A stretch of 64,000 nucleotides of DNA from Eubacterium sp. OM08-24. GTDB taxonomy: Bacteria; Bacillota; Clostridia; Oscillospirales; Acutalibacteraceae. The notes under the pieces are model-generated. The model worked only from the letters and a program-made list of their open reading frames with translations. It made no database searches and was not told the DNA's origin. The DNA lies in NCBI RefSeq assembly GCF_003438075.1, contig NZ_QSTA01000001.1, positions 248,001 through 312,000 of the forward strand, read 5' to 3'. A program made the translations under genes and the position numbers. Positions 1 through 7,576 of this stretch are shown here, piece by piece. Positions within the stretch are counted from its first letter, which is position 1; each line of letters begins with the position of its first letter.

Positions 1-1
1 A

Positions 2-223
2 CTTTACAGAGAAAAACGCAGCGGTACTGTTGCAAGGCTTGACAGCAACCATTACAAATTTACCGCAGATGTTTACGATGTAATGGAGATGACGCCTTGG
101 ATACGCAGCTTTTACGGCAGAATTGTCAGTCTTGAAAGCTCAAACAAAGAATTAAAAAACAAAATTATTGATGATGTAAACGATATGGTAAGGCTATACG
201 GAGGTGACGAAAATGCTCTTTAG
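2..223 (+). CDS. WYL-domain regulator, C-terminal part (partial)
   Basis: Only the last 73 codons are in the window; the frame is open from base 2 to TAG at 221-223. The visible part contains a segment reading TPWIRSFYGRIVSLE, which resembles the C-terminal extension that follows WYL domains (tryptophan, a short basic stretch, then a hydrophobic strand). WYL proteins are ligand- or nucleic-acid-sensing transcription regulators. The next WYL gene starts inside its 3' end, so the two are almost certainly translated from one message. The N-terminal DNA-binding domain is outside the window, so family membership rests on this tail and on the partner gene. Confidence 0.6.
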   Translation, partial: LYREKRSGTVARLDSNHYKFTADVYDVMEMTPWIRSFYGRIVSLESSNKELKNKIIDDVNDMVRLYGGDENAL

Positions 224-1124
224 CGAGATTTACGGCAGTTATTACAATGCAGTTTCAAAGCTGATAGCCTGCGCAGTTGACGGCGATTTAACCGAAGAGA
301 AGATGTATGAAATTGTAGACAAATACGCTTTTGCCGAAAGCGTTGTAAGTATTCCGACTGCCATTAAGAGCTGCGAGTGGAATTTGATTACCGAGGATAT
401 GAAAACGCCAATCAAAAATAAACCGAGTATGCCTATTACCCTGCTTGAAAAAAGGTGGCTTAAATCCTTGCTTGATGATCCGAGAGTTAAGCTGTTTGAT
501 ATAAACGCAAATGCACTTATAGGTATTGAGCCACTGTATAGCAGCGATATGTTCGATTATTACGATAGATTTGCTGACGGTGATGATTACGAAAATCCTG
601 AGTATATCAAGATTTTCAGGCTTATTTTGACGGCAATTCGCAAAAAGCATAAACTGCTTATCCGATTTACTTCTCATAAAGACTTTCAGTATTCGATTAA
701 AGTAATTCCTCATAGACTTGAATATTCCGAAAAGGACGATAAATTCAGATTGATTTGTGTAAATTCGCACCACACCTACACTGTCAACCTGTCGAGGATA
801 ACTTCCTGCAAGCTGCTTGAAAAATATAAGCCATTTGAGGATAAAAAAGAAAGATGTGCTACCGGTAAACTTGTACTTGAACTTACTGATGAGAAAAACG
901 CACTCGAAAGGGTAATGCACGAATTTTCTTATCTAAAAAAAGGAACCGAAAGGCTAAGCGATAATAAATACAGAATCAGTCTTGAATACGACAAGGGCGA
1001 TGGAACGGAAATTCTAATTCGTGTGCTTTCTTTTGGCACAAGGGTAAAGGTGATTTCGCCCCAAAGCCTAATAAATGAGCTGAAAAACAGAATAAACAAG
1101 CAAAAAAGTTGCGGACTATTTTAA
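213..1124 (+). CDS. WYL-domain protein, second of a tandem pair
   Basis: A 303-aa protein. I place the start at ATG 213 because GGAGGTG at 200-206 gives normal spacing; an in-frame GTG at 204 overlaps that ribosome site. The central region (about residues 140-210) has the WYL pattern: basic KKHKLLIRF, an IxPHRLEY strand, then FRLICVN and an arginine-containing NLSRIT motif. No clear N-terminal helix-turn-helix is visible, so it may act as a partner of the upstream WYL protein. It overlaps that gene by 11 bp and ends in a terminator. Inference: the pair controls the TROVE/RtcB genes downstream, taking the place that RtcR holds in proteobacterial RNA-repair operons. Confidence 0.75.
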   Translation: MLFSEIYGSYYNAVSKLIACAVDGDLTEEKMYEIVDKYAFAESVVSIPTAIKSCEWNLITEDMKTPIKNKPSMPITLLEKRWLKSLLDDPRVKLFDINANALIGIEPLYSSDMFDYYDRFADGDDYENPEYIKIFRLILTAIRKKHKLLIRFTSHKDFQYSIKVIPHRLEYSEKDDKFRLICVNSHHTYTVNLSRITSCKLLEKYKPFEDKKERCATGKLVLELTDEKNALERVMHEFSYLKKGTERLSDNKYRISLEYDKGDGTEILIRVLSFGTRVKVISPQSLINELKNRINKQKSCGLF

Positions 1125-1140
1125 GTTCGCAACTTTTTTT
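1102..1140 (+). terminator. Rho-independent terminator after the WYL pair
   Basis: AAAAAAGTTGCG at 1102-1113 pairs with CGCAACTTTTTT at 1129-1140, giving a stem with a U-tract. It overlaps the stop codon of the second WYL gene. The downstream TROVE gene therefore probably has its own promoter. Confidence 0.8.
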
Positions 1141-1165
1141 CCACGATTTTCTAAATTCCGTTTGA

Positions 1166-1310
1166 TATAATAACAGCATAAAAGCTCACACAGCAATTAC
1201 AGAGAAAATTTATATCACAACATTTAATATGTTATAAAATGAGCTTTGTTAAAGGTACAGTCAGCAATATTTTATAGCTTTGTCAACTTAGTTTTGAATT
1301 ATCGTACCTT
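1166..1310 (+). ncRNA. Candidate Y-RNA-like structured region upstream of the TROVE gene
   Basis: TATAAT at 1166-1171 is a good -10 box with no clear -35. The start it predicts (about 1178) falls just before the stem AAAGCTCA (1181-1188) / TGAGCTTT (1240-1247), which encloses a small hairpin AACAT (1219-1223) / ATGTT (1229-1233). A second stem, AAGGTAC (1252-1258) / GTACCTT (1304-1310), follows. Y RNAs bind Ro60/TROVE proteins, are usually encoded beside the Ro gene, and have paired 5' and 3' ends, so position and shape fit. I see no conserved Y-RNA primary motif and no terminator before the coding region, so this may simply be a structured 5' leader. Confidence 0.3.
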
Positions 1311-1336
1311 GTATTTTATTTTAAGGAGGGGTTTTC

Positions 1337-2830
1337 ATGTTGAAATACCTAAAAGCTGAAACTAACAAAACATTTACAGAAAACGGAGCAGTTGCCTTTA
1401 AGACAACAAATTCCGCCTGTCTTGATTTATTTTCAACAATAGGGGCTATGCGCAACAGCAGAGAAGACTCTGTTTTAAACAGTTTTTACTGCGCATACAG
1501 TGAAAACCCCGACTTAGCAATGAAAATACTTTTCTTTGCAAGAGATATTCGTGGAGGACTCGGCGAAAGAAAAGTATTCCGCCTTATTATTAATGACCTT
1601 GCAAAAAGGGGAAAAAGCTCGGTTTTAAAAAATCTGAGATATATCGCAGAGTATGGCAGATTTGACGACCTGCTTGTATTGCTTAATACAGATTGCGAGT
1701 GCGAGGCGGTTGAACTTATTAAAGCTCAGCTTGAAACCGATATAAAAAATATGAATAGCGGTAATCAGATTTCTCTGCTTGCAAAGTGGATGCCGTCGAT
1801 TAATGCGAGCAGTAAATCTGCTGTTGCCAATGCCAAAAAATTGGCAAATACTTTAGGCTATACAAAGGAGAAATACAGAAAAACGCTCAGTGCGTTGCGT
1901 GCACATCTAAAAATAGCAGAGAATAATCTGAGAACAGAGGACTTTACTTTTGATTATGAAAAATTGCCCTCAAAGGCGCTTTTTAAATACAGATTTGTAT
2001 TTATGAGAAAAGACCGAGAAAGATACGAGGATTTTATAAATCGTGCAGAAAGCGGAGAGGGAAAGCTGAACGCAAGCACACTTATGCCGTATGAACTATT
2101 AGAGCCTTATATCGGCACTTTGTATAATTCTTTGGGAAGAAACGACTTGCCATTGAGTATTTCCGAAACTGAGCAGGCGGCACTCAATGCTACATGGAAA
2201 TCATTGCCTGATTTTTGCAATGGCGAGAACGCACTTGCAGTAGTGGATACATCAGGCTCAATGTATTGTTATAATAATCCGAGTCCTGCCTCGGTAGCGT
2301 TGTCCCTTGGAATTTATTTTGCCGAACATAGCAAGGGAGTATTTAAAAATCATTTCATAGAATTTTCGAAAAATCCACAGCTTATTGAAATAAAAGGAAA
2401 TACCTTTATAGAAAAGCTGCGATATATACTAAGGTTTTACACAGTTGCAAATACAGACATAGAAAAGGTGTTTGAACTGATACTTAATACAGCTGTAAAA
2501 TACAATGTTCCACAAAGCGAGCTGCCGTCAAAGCTGTATATAATATCGGATATGGAATTTGATTACTGCGTAAATAACAGAGAAAAAACTAATTTTGAAA
2601 ATGCAAAGCAAATGTTTGAAGAAAAAGGATATGCTTTGCCGAAGGTGGTTTTTTGGAATGTGGCGAGCAGAAACCTGCATCAGCCTGTTACCATGAATGA
2701 GCAGGGCGTTGCTTTGGTATCGGGGTGCAGTCCAAGACTCTTTTCAATGGTGACAAGCGATGACATTAATCCGTATAAGTATATGCTCGAAGTAATAGAG
2801 AGCGAGAGATATAAAAACATAGCAGCATAA
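1337..2830 (+). CDS. TROVE/vWA-domain (Ro60-like) RNA-binding protein
   Basis: A 497-aa cytoplasmic protein whose ATG follows a strong AAGGAGG (1323-1329). The N-terminal ~290 residues are helical and carry the TROVE-like pattern ENGAVAFKTTNSACLDLF, then FFARDIRGGLGERKVFR near residues 66-82. The C-terminal third is a von Willebrand factor A domain with an intact MIDAS (DTSGS at 304-308) and a later ISDMEFD strand. TROVE proteins such as Ro60/Rsr hold misfolded RNAs and Y RNAs in a ring. The RtcB ligase gene begins 12 bp downstream, which makes this an RNA-repair pair. The closest Pfam entry may be DUF2828 rather than classical TROVE. Confidence 0.8.
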   Translation: MLKYLKAETNKTFTENGAVAFKTTNSACLDLFSTIGAMRNSREDSVLNSFYCAYSENPDLAMKILFFARDIRGGLGERKVFRLIINDLAKRGKSSVLKNLRYIAEYGRFDDLLVLLNTDCECEAVELIKAQLETDIKNMNSGNQISLLAKWMPSINASSKSAVANAKKLANTLGYTKEKYRKTLSALRAHLKIAENNLRTEDFTFDYEKLPSKALFKYRFVFMRKDRERYEDFINRAESGEGKLNASTLMPYELLEPYIGTLYNSLGRNDLPLSISETEQAALNATWKSLPDFCNGENALAVVDTSGSMYCYNNPSPASVALSLGIYFAEHSKGVFKNHFIEFSKNPQLIEIKGNTFIEKLRYILRFYTVANTDIEKVFELILNTAVKYNVPQSELPSKLYIISDMEFDYCVNNREKTNFENAKQMFEEKGYALPKVVFWNVASRNLHQPVTMNEQGVALVSGCSPRLFSMVTSDDINPYKYMLEVIESERYKNIAA

Positions 2831-2842
2831 TTAGGTGATAAT

Positions 2843-4066
2843 ATGAAAGAAATAACGGGCAAATACAGCACAGCAAAAATATTTACAGATAACGCCGAAC
2901 AGGTGGCGCTCGACCAAATACAGCAACTTTGCGACCAGCCTTTTGTAAAGGGATGTAAAATACGCATAATGCCCGATGTGCACACAGGAGCAGGCTGCGT
3001 AATCGGCTTTACGGCTGATTTAGGCGAAATGGTAATACCGAATATTGCCGGTGTTGACATAGGCTGCGGTATGCTTACCGTTGTGTTGGGAAAGGTTGAC
3101 ATTGACTTTGAAAAGCTCGATAATACAATAAGAGAATATGTGCCTAACGGCAAAAAAACGCACGAGGGCAGAATAGCAAAATTTGCAAAGCTGCAGGATT
3201 TGAATTGTTACAGAAGTCTTAAAGATACAAAGCGAATTGAGCGCAGCATAGGCACTCTTGGCGGCGGCAACCATTTTATAGAAATAGATGTTGACGATGA
3301 AAACAACAAGTACCTTGTAATTCATACGGGCAGCCGCAACCTCGGCAAGCAGGTGGCAGAGATTTATCAGAAAATGGCATATGATATTCAGCGTGGTATG
3401 GATAAGCTGTTTGAGGCGCAAAAGGAATTGATTGAGAGGTACAAGGCAGAGGGCAGAAAAAAGGAAATTCAAAGCGAAATTAAAAAGCTGAAAAAAGAAT
3501 TTGAGCTTAAAGAAACCGATATTCCGTATGACCTTTGCTATCTGACGGACGAGTACAGGGAGCAGTACCTTTTCGATATGAAAATCTGTCAGGAATTTGC
3601 TTGGCTCAACAGAGAGATGATAGCCGATATTATTCTTAAAAGAATGTTTGACAAGGAGCTTTCGGACTTCGAGCATTTTCAGACAGTTCACAATTATATT
3701 GACCACGAAAGCAATATAGTTCGCAAAGGCTCGGTGTCGGCTCAAAAGGGTGAAAAGCTGATTATTCCTATAAATATGCGTGACGGTAGCTTGATTTGCA
3801 TAGGCAAGGGCAATGAGGATTGGAACTGTTCCGCACCGCATGGCGCAGGCAGAGTATTGAGCCGCTCAGCCGCAAATGAAATCCTTTCACTTGATGAATT
3901 TAAAAGGGAAATGCAGGGCATTTACTCAACAAGTGTATCAGAACGCACCCTCGACGAATCGCCCATGGCGTACAAAACAAAGGATGAAATCGTAAAAAAT
4001 ATTTCACCCACCGCCGAGATTATTAATCAGATAAAACCGATATACAATTTTAAATCTTCGACATAA
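2843..4066 (+). CDS. rtcB: RtcB-family RNA ligase
   Basis: A 407-aa protein. RtcB joins 2',3'-cyclic-phosphate or 3'-phosphate RNA ends to 5'-OH ends using GTP and manganese. The metal and nucleotide motifs are present: VDIGCGM at 71-77 (Asp72, Cys75), GGGNHFIE near 140-147, HNYID near 283 and SAPHGAGR near 330-337, whose histidine is the guanylylated residue in characterized RtcB. The gene is shorter than E. coli RtcB but has every core motif. It sits 12 bp after the TROVE/vWA gene with an AGGTGA ribosome site and ends in a terminator. No RtcA cyclase or archease gene is adjacent. Confidence 0.93.
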   Translation: MKEITGKYSTAKIFTDNAEQVALDQIQQLCDQPFVKGCKIRIMPDVHTGAGCVIGFTADLGEMVIPNIAGVDIGCGMLTVVLGKVDIDFEKLDNTIREYVPNGKKTHEGRIAKFAKLQDLNCYRSLKDTKRIERSIGTLGGGNHFIEIDVDDENNKYLVIHTGSRNLGKQVAEIYQKMAYDIQRGMDKLFEAQKELIERYKAEGRKKEIQSEIKKLKKEFELKETDIPYDLCYLTDEYREQYLFDMKICQEFAWLNREMIADIILKRMFDKELSDFEHFQTVHNYIDHESNIVRKGSVSAQKGEKLIIPINMRDGSLICIGKGNEDWNCSAPHGAGRVLSRSAANEILSLDEFKREMQGIYSTSVSERTLDESPMAYKTKDEIVKNISPTAEIINQIKPIYNFKSST

Positions 4067-4067
4067 T

Positions 4068-4100
4068 AAAACGGTTGCCGTTAATTTGGCAACCGTTTTT
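4068..4100 (+). terminator. Terminator after rtcB
   Basis: AAAACGGTTGCC at 4068-4079 pairs with GGCAACCGTTTT, followed by T's up to 4100. It lies between the convergent rtcB and cotJC genes. The A-run on the other side means it could also serve the minus strand. Confidence 0.85.
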
Positions 4101-4103
4101 CTG

Positions 4104-4730
4104 TTATTTTTTCTTGATGCAATTCTTAAAGCATTTTTTATCAAACGCAGGGTTGAATGCGTAGAAATTCTTTTCATCGAGCTTGTCGGTCATAAGCCGC
4201 AGGTTTTCGCCAAATCTTTGGTAATGCACAATCTCTCGCTCACGCAAAAATCTGATTGGGTCTTTTACATCGTAGTCATCACAAAATCGCAAAATATTAT
4301 CATAAGTCGTCCTCGCTTTTTGTTCGGCTGCCATATTTTCATGGAGGTCAGTTATTGTGTCGCCCTTAACCTGCATAGATGCGGCTGTGTAAGGCACACC
4401 TGCCGCCGCCTGCGGATATACTCCCGTTGTGTGGTCAACAAAATAATCCTCAAACCCCTGCTTTTTTATCTCATCTTCCGTCAGGTCTTTTGTAAGCTGA
4501 TAAACAATAGCGCCAATCATTTCAAGGTGGTTCAGCTCTTCTGTGCCAATGTCAGTAAGCGTTGCTTTTAGCTCCGGCAGCGGCATAGTAAACCGCTGGC
4601 TCAAATACCTCAAAGACGCCCCCAACTCCCCATCGGGTCCACCATACTGGCTTATTATAATTTTTGCGAGCTTTGCGTTTGTTTGTTTTATATTTACGGG
4701 ATATTGCAGCTTTTTTTCGTATACAAACAT
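4104..4730 (-). CDS. cotJC: Spore coat protein CotJC (manganese-catalase fold)
   Basis: A 208-aa protein of the CotJC/manganese-catalase family, a di-metal four-helix-bundle protein placed in the spore coat. The usual start YEKKLQYPV is present, followed by the helices carrying metal ligands: EELNHLEMIG (about 65-74) and REREIVHYQRFGE (about 165-177). It is the last gene of cotJABC on the minus strand. Its ATG shares one base with the cotJB stop (TAATG), so the two are translationally coupled. The length is normal apart from a short lysine/cysteine-rich tail. Confidence 0.93.
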   Translation of the reverse strand: MFVYEKKLQYPVNIKQTNAKLAKIIISQYGGPDGELGASLRYLSQRFTMPLPELKATLTDIGTEELNHLEMIGAIVYQLTKDLTEDEIKKQGFEDYFVDHTTGVYPQAAAGVPYTAASMQVKGDTITDLHENMAAEQKARTTYDNILRFCDDYDVKDPIRFLREREIVHYQRFGENLRLMTDKLDEKNFYAFNPAFDKKCFKNCIKKK

Positions 4731-4984
4731 TACAAATCCTCCTCGTTATCCCAAGGCCATGGATTCTTTACCCACTGCCATTTATTTGCAGAGTTTGACT
4801 CCTTGCGCAAAGGGCCGTATTTTTCTTCGTATTCCTCAACAAGCGGCAGCAGCTTTTCTTTACATTCCTTAATTTGCGATAGCACCTGCTGGTCATATGG
4901 GTGGGTGTCAAGAAAAATCTGTAAATCCAAAATTGCAAATTGATATGTCGATATTTTCTTTAAAAGAATTTCCCTCTCAGTCAT
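4730..4984 (-). CDS. cotJB: Spore coat protein CotJB
   Basis: An 84-aa protein starting MTEREILLKKIS, with the conserved LDTHPYDQQ segment and a WQWVKNPWPWD C-terminus typical of CotJB. I chose ATG 4984 rather than the in-frame ATG 27 bp upstream because the shorter form matches the family start and gives the usual 8-bp overlap with cotJA. Its job in the inner coat is known only through dependence on CotJA and CotJC. Confidence 0.9.
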   Translation of the reverse strand: MTEREILLKKISTYQFAILDLQIFLDTHPYDQQVLSQIKECKEKLLPLVEEYEEKYGPLRKESNSANKWQWVKNPWPWDNEEDL

Positions 4985-5180
4985 TTTTACCACCGCCGCA
5001 TTTCTTGCCATAGAATGGCTTGTTTAATTCAGGAAAGATAGTGCCCGAATCAAGCGCCTGAACAGGCGAGTAGGTCTTTGGATTGCTCTCCTGAAACGGC
5101 ACGAATGCCATAGCAGGCGGTGTCTTTTCGGGAAACTTAGGTGTGGTGTATCTTGAAATCATTGTATTGATAATATCCAT
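4977..5180 (-). CDS. cotJA: Spore coat-associated protein CotJA
   Basis: A 67-aa proline-rich protein (PKFPEKTPPAMAFVPFQ) ending in a glycine/cysteine segment (KKCGGG). Composition and position match CotJA, first gene of the cotJ operon, which in Bacillus is transcribed in the mother cell under SigE. An AAGGAG ribosome site precedes the ATG. I could not assign a convincing SigE promoter in the 140 bp upstream. Confidence 0.88.
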   Translation of the reverse strand: MDIINTMISRYTTPKFPEKTPPAMAFVPFQESNPKTYSPVQALDSGTIFPELNKPFYGKKCGGGKND

Positions 5181-5320
5181 AATATTCTCCTTTCCGAGCT
5201 TGTTTACTCAGTAACATATTATGCAGTCATACAAAATCAGTACCAAATTTCCCTGTCGCCTTGAATTATTGCCGAATTTTTGATAAAGTATATATGGATA
5301 GATAAAGAAAGGAAGATTTT

Positions 5321-5857
5321 ATGGGTTGCGTTTATTTTGTCAGGCATGGCGAAACCGTATGGAATGTTGAGAATAAAATTTGCGGTGCTACGGATATTGA
5401 TTTAACGGATAAAGGTCACGAGCAGGCTGTGGAAACGGGCAAAAGAATATTGGCGGAAAATATTAAGGCAGATAAAATTCTTTACTCGCCGCTTGTGAGA
5501 GCCAAAAAGACGGCACTGCATATATCTGAAATTACAGGTATTACTGCTTTTGAAGAACCAAGGCTTAAGGAACAGAATTTCGGCAGATTTGAGGGCACAC
5601 CACGAGATGGCGAAGAATTCAGAGTTGCCAAAGGCGAGTTCATTTGCCGATACAGCGGCGGCGAATCTATGCTGCACCTTGCGCAGAGAATTTACAATTT
5701 GCTTGACGATGTTAAGGCAAGCGGAGAAACTTGCATTTTAGTGGCGCACAACGGAATTGCAAGGGTGGTTAATTCTTATTTTAATGAAATGACCAATGAC
5801 GAATACGCAAACTTCGGAGTGAAAAATTGCGCCGTTTTAAAATATGAGTTTGACTGA
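5321..5857 (+). CDS. Histidine phosphatase superfamily protein
   Basis: A 178-aa phosphoglycerate-mutase-like phosphatase. The catalytic RHGET motif is at residues 8-12, with the supporting YSPLVRAKKTA arginine region near 51-61, LKEQNFGRFEG near 80, and the second catalytic histidine in VAHNGIAR near 150. Relatives include alpha-ribazole phosphatase (CobC) and broad-specificity phosphatases; the sequence alone does not fix the substrate, and no cobalamin genes lie nearby. A MATE transporter gene follows within 21 bp, so the two may be cotranscribed. Ribosome site AAAGGAAG. Confidence 0.88.
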   Translation: MGCVYFVRHGETVWNVENKICGATDIDLTDKGHEQAVETGKRILAENIKADKILYSPLVRAKKTALHISEITGITAFEEPRLKEQNFGRFEGTPRDGEEFRVAKGEFICRYSGGESMLHLAQRIYNLLDDVKASGETCILVAHNGIARVVNSYFNEMTNDEYANFGVKNCAVLKYEFD

Positions 5858-5877
5858 TTACCGGGGGCAGCTTTATT

Positions 5878-7221
5878 TTGGAGAGGGTTAGGAAAAAGGA
5901 AATTGATTTTGGCAGGGATAAAATTCTCGGCATATTGCTAAGGCTTGCACCTCCTGTTATGCTCGCTCAGCTTATTCAGGCGCTTTATAATATAATCGAC
6001 AGCTTTTTCATTGGCAATTACTCCGAATCGGGTTTGACGGCATTGTCAATTATTTATCCGATTCAGCTGTTGATGATTGCGCTTGCGGTTGGTACTGGTG
6101 TCGGTATAAACACGCTTATGGCGCATTTTCTCGGTGTTGACAATAAGCACAAAAGCGATGAAACTGCAGGTGTAGGCAACTTTCTTGCCTTTGCAATGTG
6201 GTTTATATTTGCACTCGTGTGTTGGTATATAATGCCGTTCTATGCGAGCATTTCAACCGATTCGCAGGAGATTATAGACGAAGTAATTGTGTATGGCAGA
6301 ATAGTCTGCGTGTTCAGCTTTGGATTGTTTTTTGAGAGCATATGGACAAAGGTAATGCAGGCAACGGGCAATATGAAAATACCGATGATTGCTCAGATTG
6401 TGGGCGCTGTGGTGAATATTGCACTCGATCCACTGCTTATATTCGGTATGGGATTTTTCCCTGAAATGGGCATTGCAGGCGCTGCCACTGCAACGGTGGT
6501 AGCGCAAATTGCGGCGGCATTAATCGTAATGAAAAACGGCTGTAAGCGTTCGCCAAAATTTTCAGCATATAAGGAATACATAAGACGAATTTATCATTTA
6601 GGCTTTCCGAATATTCTTATGCAGTCGGCATACACATTGTATATATTCGGCTTAAACCTTATATTAAAGGGATTTTCAGACCAAGCGGTTACGGCACTCG
6701 GACTTTACTACAAGTGGCAGACGATATTTTTTATACCGCTCGGAGCAATGCAGACCTGCATTGTGCCTGTTATCAGCTTTAATTACAGTGCAGGAAATAG
6801 AGAAAGGTGCAGCAAAACTCTGAAAGATGCCGTCTTGCTCGGAATGGCGCTAATGCTAATCGGTGTGTTGTGCTTTGAAATAATGCCTGCCTCTCTTATG
6901 GGCACATTTTCAAAGGACAGCGAAGTAATACGAATCGGCGCATATGCACTCAGAGTGATTGCCTTTTCATTTGTGCCTATGGTGACCTCGCTGATTTTTC
7001 CTGTGTTCTTTCAGGCTATCGGCTCGGCGTTTAAAAGTTCGGCTCTTACTGTGCTGAGGACTGTTGTGCTGTTTGTGCCGCTCGGTTGGGTGCTTGCACA
7101 TTTCGGACTTGATGCCTTTTGGTTCACTTTTCCTATAACCGAGGTTATCACTACAACCGTTGGATTTATTATGTATAAAAAGAGCGGATTTGGCAAAAGA
7201 CTCGTGCGGCGAGAGCAGTAA
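5878..7221 (+). CDS. MATE family multidrug/cation antiporter
   Basis: A 447-aa integral membrane protein with about twelve hydrophobic segments and the MATE starts of both halves (APPVMLAQLIQALYNIIDSF near residues 22-41; GFPNILMQSAYTLY near 241). MATE proteins export drugs or cationic metabolites in exchange for Na+ or H+. The start is an unusual TTG at 5878; GGGGG at 5862-5866 is the nearest ribosome-site-like stretch and no in-frame ATG lies closer. It follows the histidine phosphatase gene on the same strand. Confidence 0.88.
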   Translation: MERVRKKEIDFGRDKILGILLRLAPPVMLAQLIQALYNIIDSFFIGNYSESGLTALSIIYPIQLLMIALAVGTGVGINTLMAHFLGVDNKHKSDETAGVGNFLAFAMWFIFALVCWYIMPFYASISTDSQEIIDEVIVYGRIVCVFSFGLFFESIWTKVMQATGNMKIPMIAQIVGAVVNIALDPLLIFGMGFFPEMGIAGAATATVVAQIAAALIVMKNGCKRSPKFSAYKEYIRRIYHLGFPNILMQSAYTLYIFGLNLILKGFSDQAVTALGLYYKWQTIFFIPLGAMQTCIVPVISFNYSAGNRERCSKTLKDAVLLGMALMLIGVLCFEIMPASLMGTFSKDSEVIRIGAYALRVIAFSFVPMVTSLIFPVFFQAIGSAFKSSALTVLRTVVLFVPLGWVLAHFGLDAFWFTFPITEVITTTVGFIMYKKSGFGKRLVRREQ

Positions 7222-7259
7222 ATTTCTTACAAATTACACAAATTGTAATTTTGTTGTTA

Positions 7260-7288
7260 TTGACAAATTTCACATTATGTGGTATCAT
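7260..7288 (+). promoter_or_regulatory. SigA-type promoter of the SCIFF locus
   Basis: TTGACA at 7260-7265 and TATCAT at 7283-7288 are separated by exactly 17 bp. Transcription would start near 7295, about 30 bases before the SCIFF precursor ATG. Confidence 0.8.
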
Positions 7289-7325
7289 TAAGACAAATAT
7301 AATCTTACAAGGAGTATGATTTTCT

Positions 7326-7478
7326 ATGAAAAGAATTAAGACTATTGAAACTCGTGACCTTAAGAAAAGCGTAAAGACAGGCGGTTGCGGCGAATGTCAG
7401 ACATCTTGTCAGTCAGCTTGCAAAACATCTTGCGGCGTTGCTAATCAGCAGTGCGAGAAGTGCCTCAGCGAGAAATAA
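7326..7478 (+). CDS. scfA: SCIFF family ranthipeptide precursor
   Basis: A 50-aa peptide whose C-terminal half is cysteine-rich: GGCGECQTSCQSACKTSCG, then CEKC. SCIFF ('six cysteines in forty-five') peptides are near-universal in Clostridia and are modified with thioether cross-links by the adjacent radical-SAM maturase; their biological role is unresolved. This copy has seven cysteines (21, 24, 28, 32, 36, 43, 46), one more than the name implies. AAGGAG lies upstream of the ATG. It is too short for default gene callers, but identity is secure from sequence and from the maturase downstream. Confidence 0.95.
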   Translation: MKRIKTIETRDLKKSVKTGGCGECQTSCQSACKTSCGVANQQCEKCLSEK

Positions 7479-7502
7479 TTTAGCTGTGCAGTTTTGCATT
7501 AA

Positions 7503-7547
7503 AAAGGATTTTCAGCCGTTTCGCCTTTTGGAGAACGGCTTTCCTTT
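7503..7547 (+). terminator. Attenuating hairpin between SCIFF precursor and maturase
   Basis: AAAGGA (7503-7508) pairs with TCCTTT (7542-7547), and AGCCGTT (7514-7520) with AACGGCT (7534-7540), making a two-part stem ahead of a short T-run. Partial termination here would keep precursor peptide well above maturase enzyme. It leaves a 30-base gap before the maturase start. Confidence 0.65.
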
Positions 7548-7576
7548 TGTCTATAAATCAGTTTTGGAGAAAATAT

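Noticed and set aside
2680..3841. Long minus-strand open frames opposite the TROVE and rtcB genes
   Set aside because: They lie fully under strongly supported plus-strand genes, lack ribosome sites and have unnatural composition; they are shadows.
5181..5260. SigE promoter for cotJABC
   Set aside because: A CATAAT-like box is present, but no matching -35 at the right distance; not strong enough to list.
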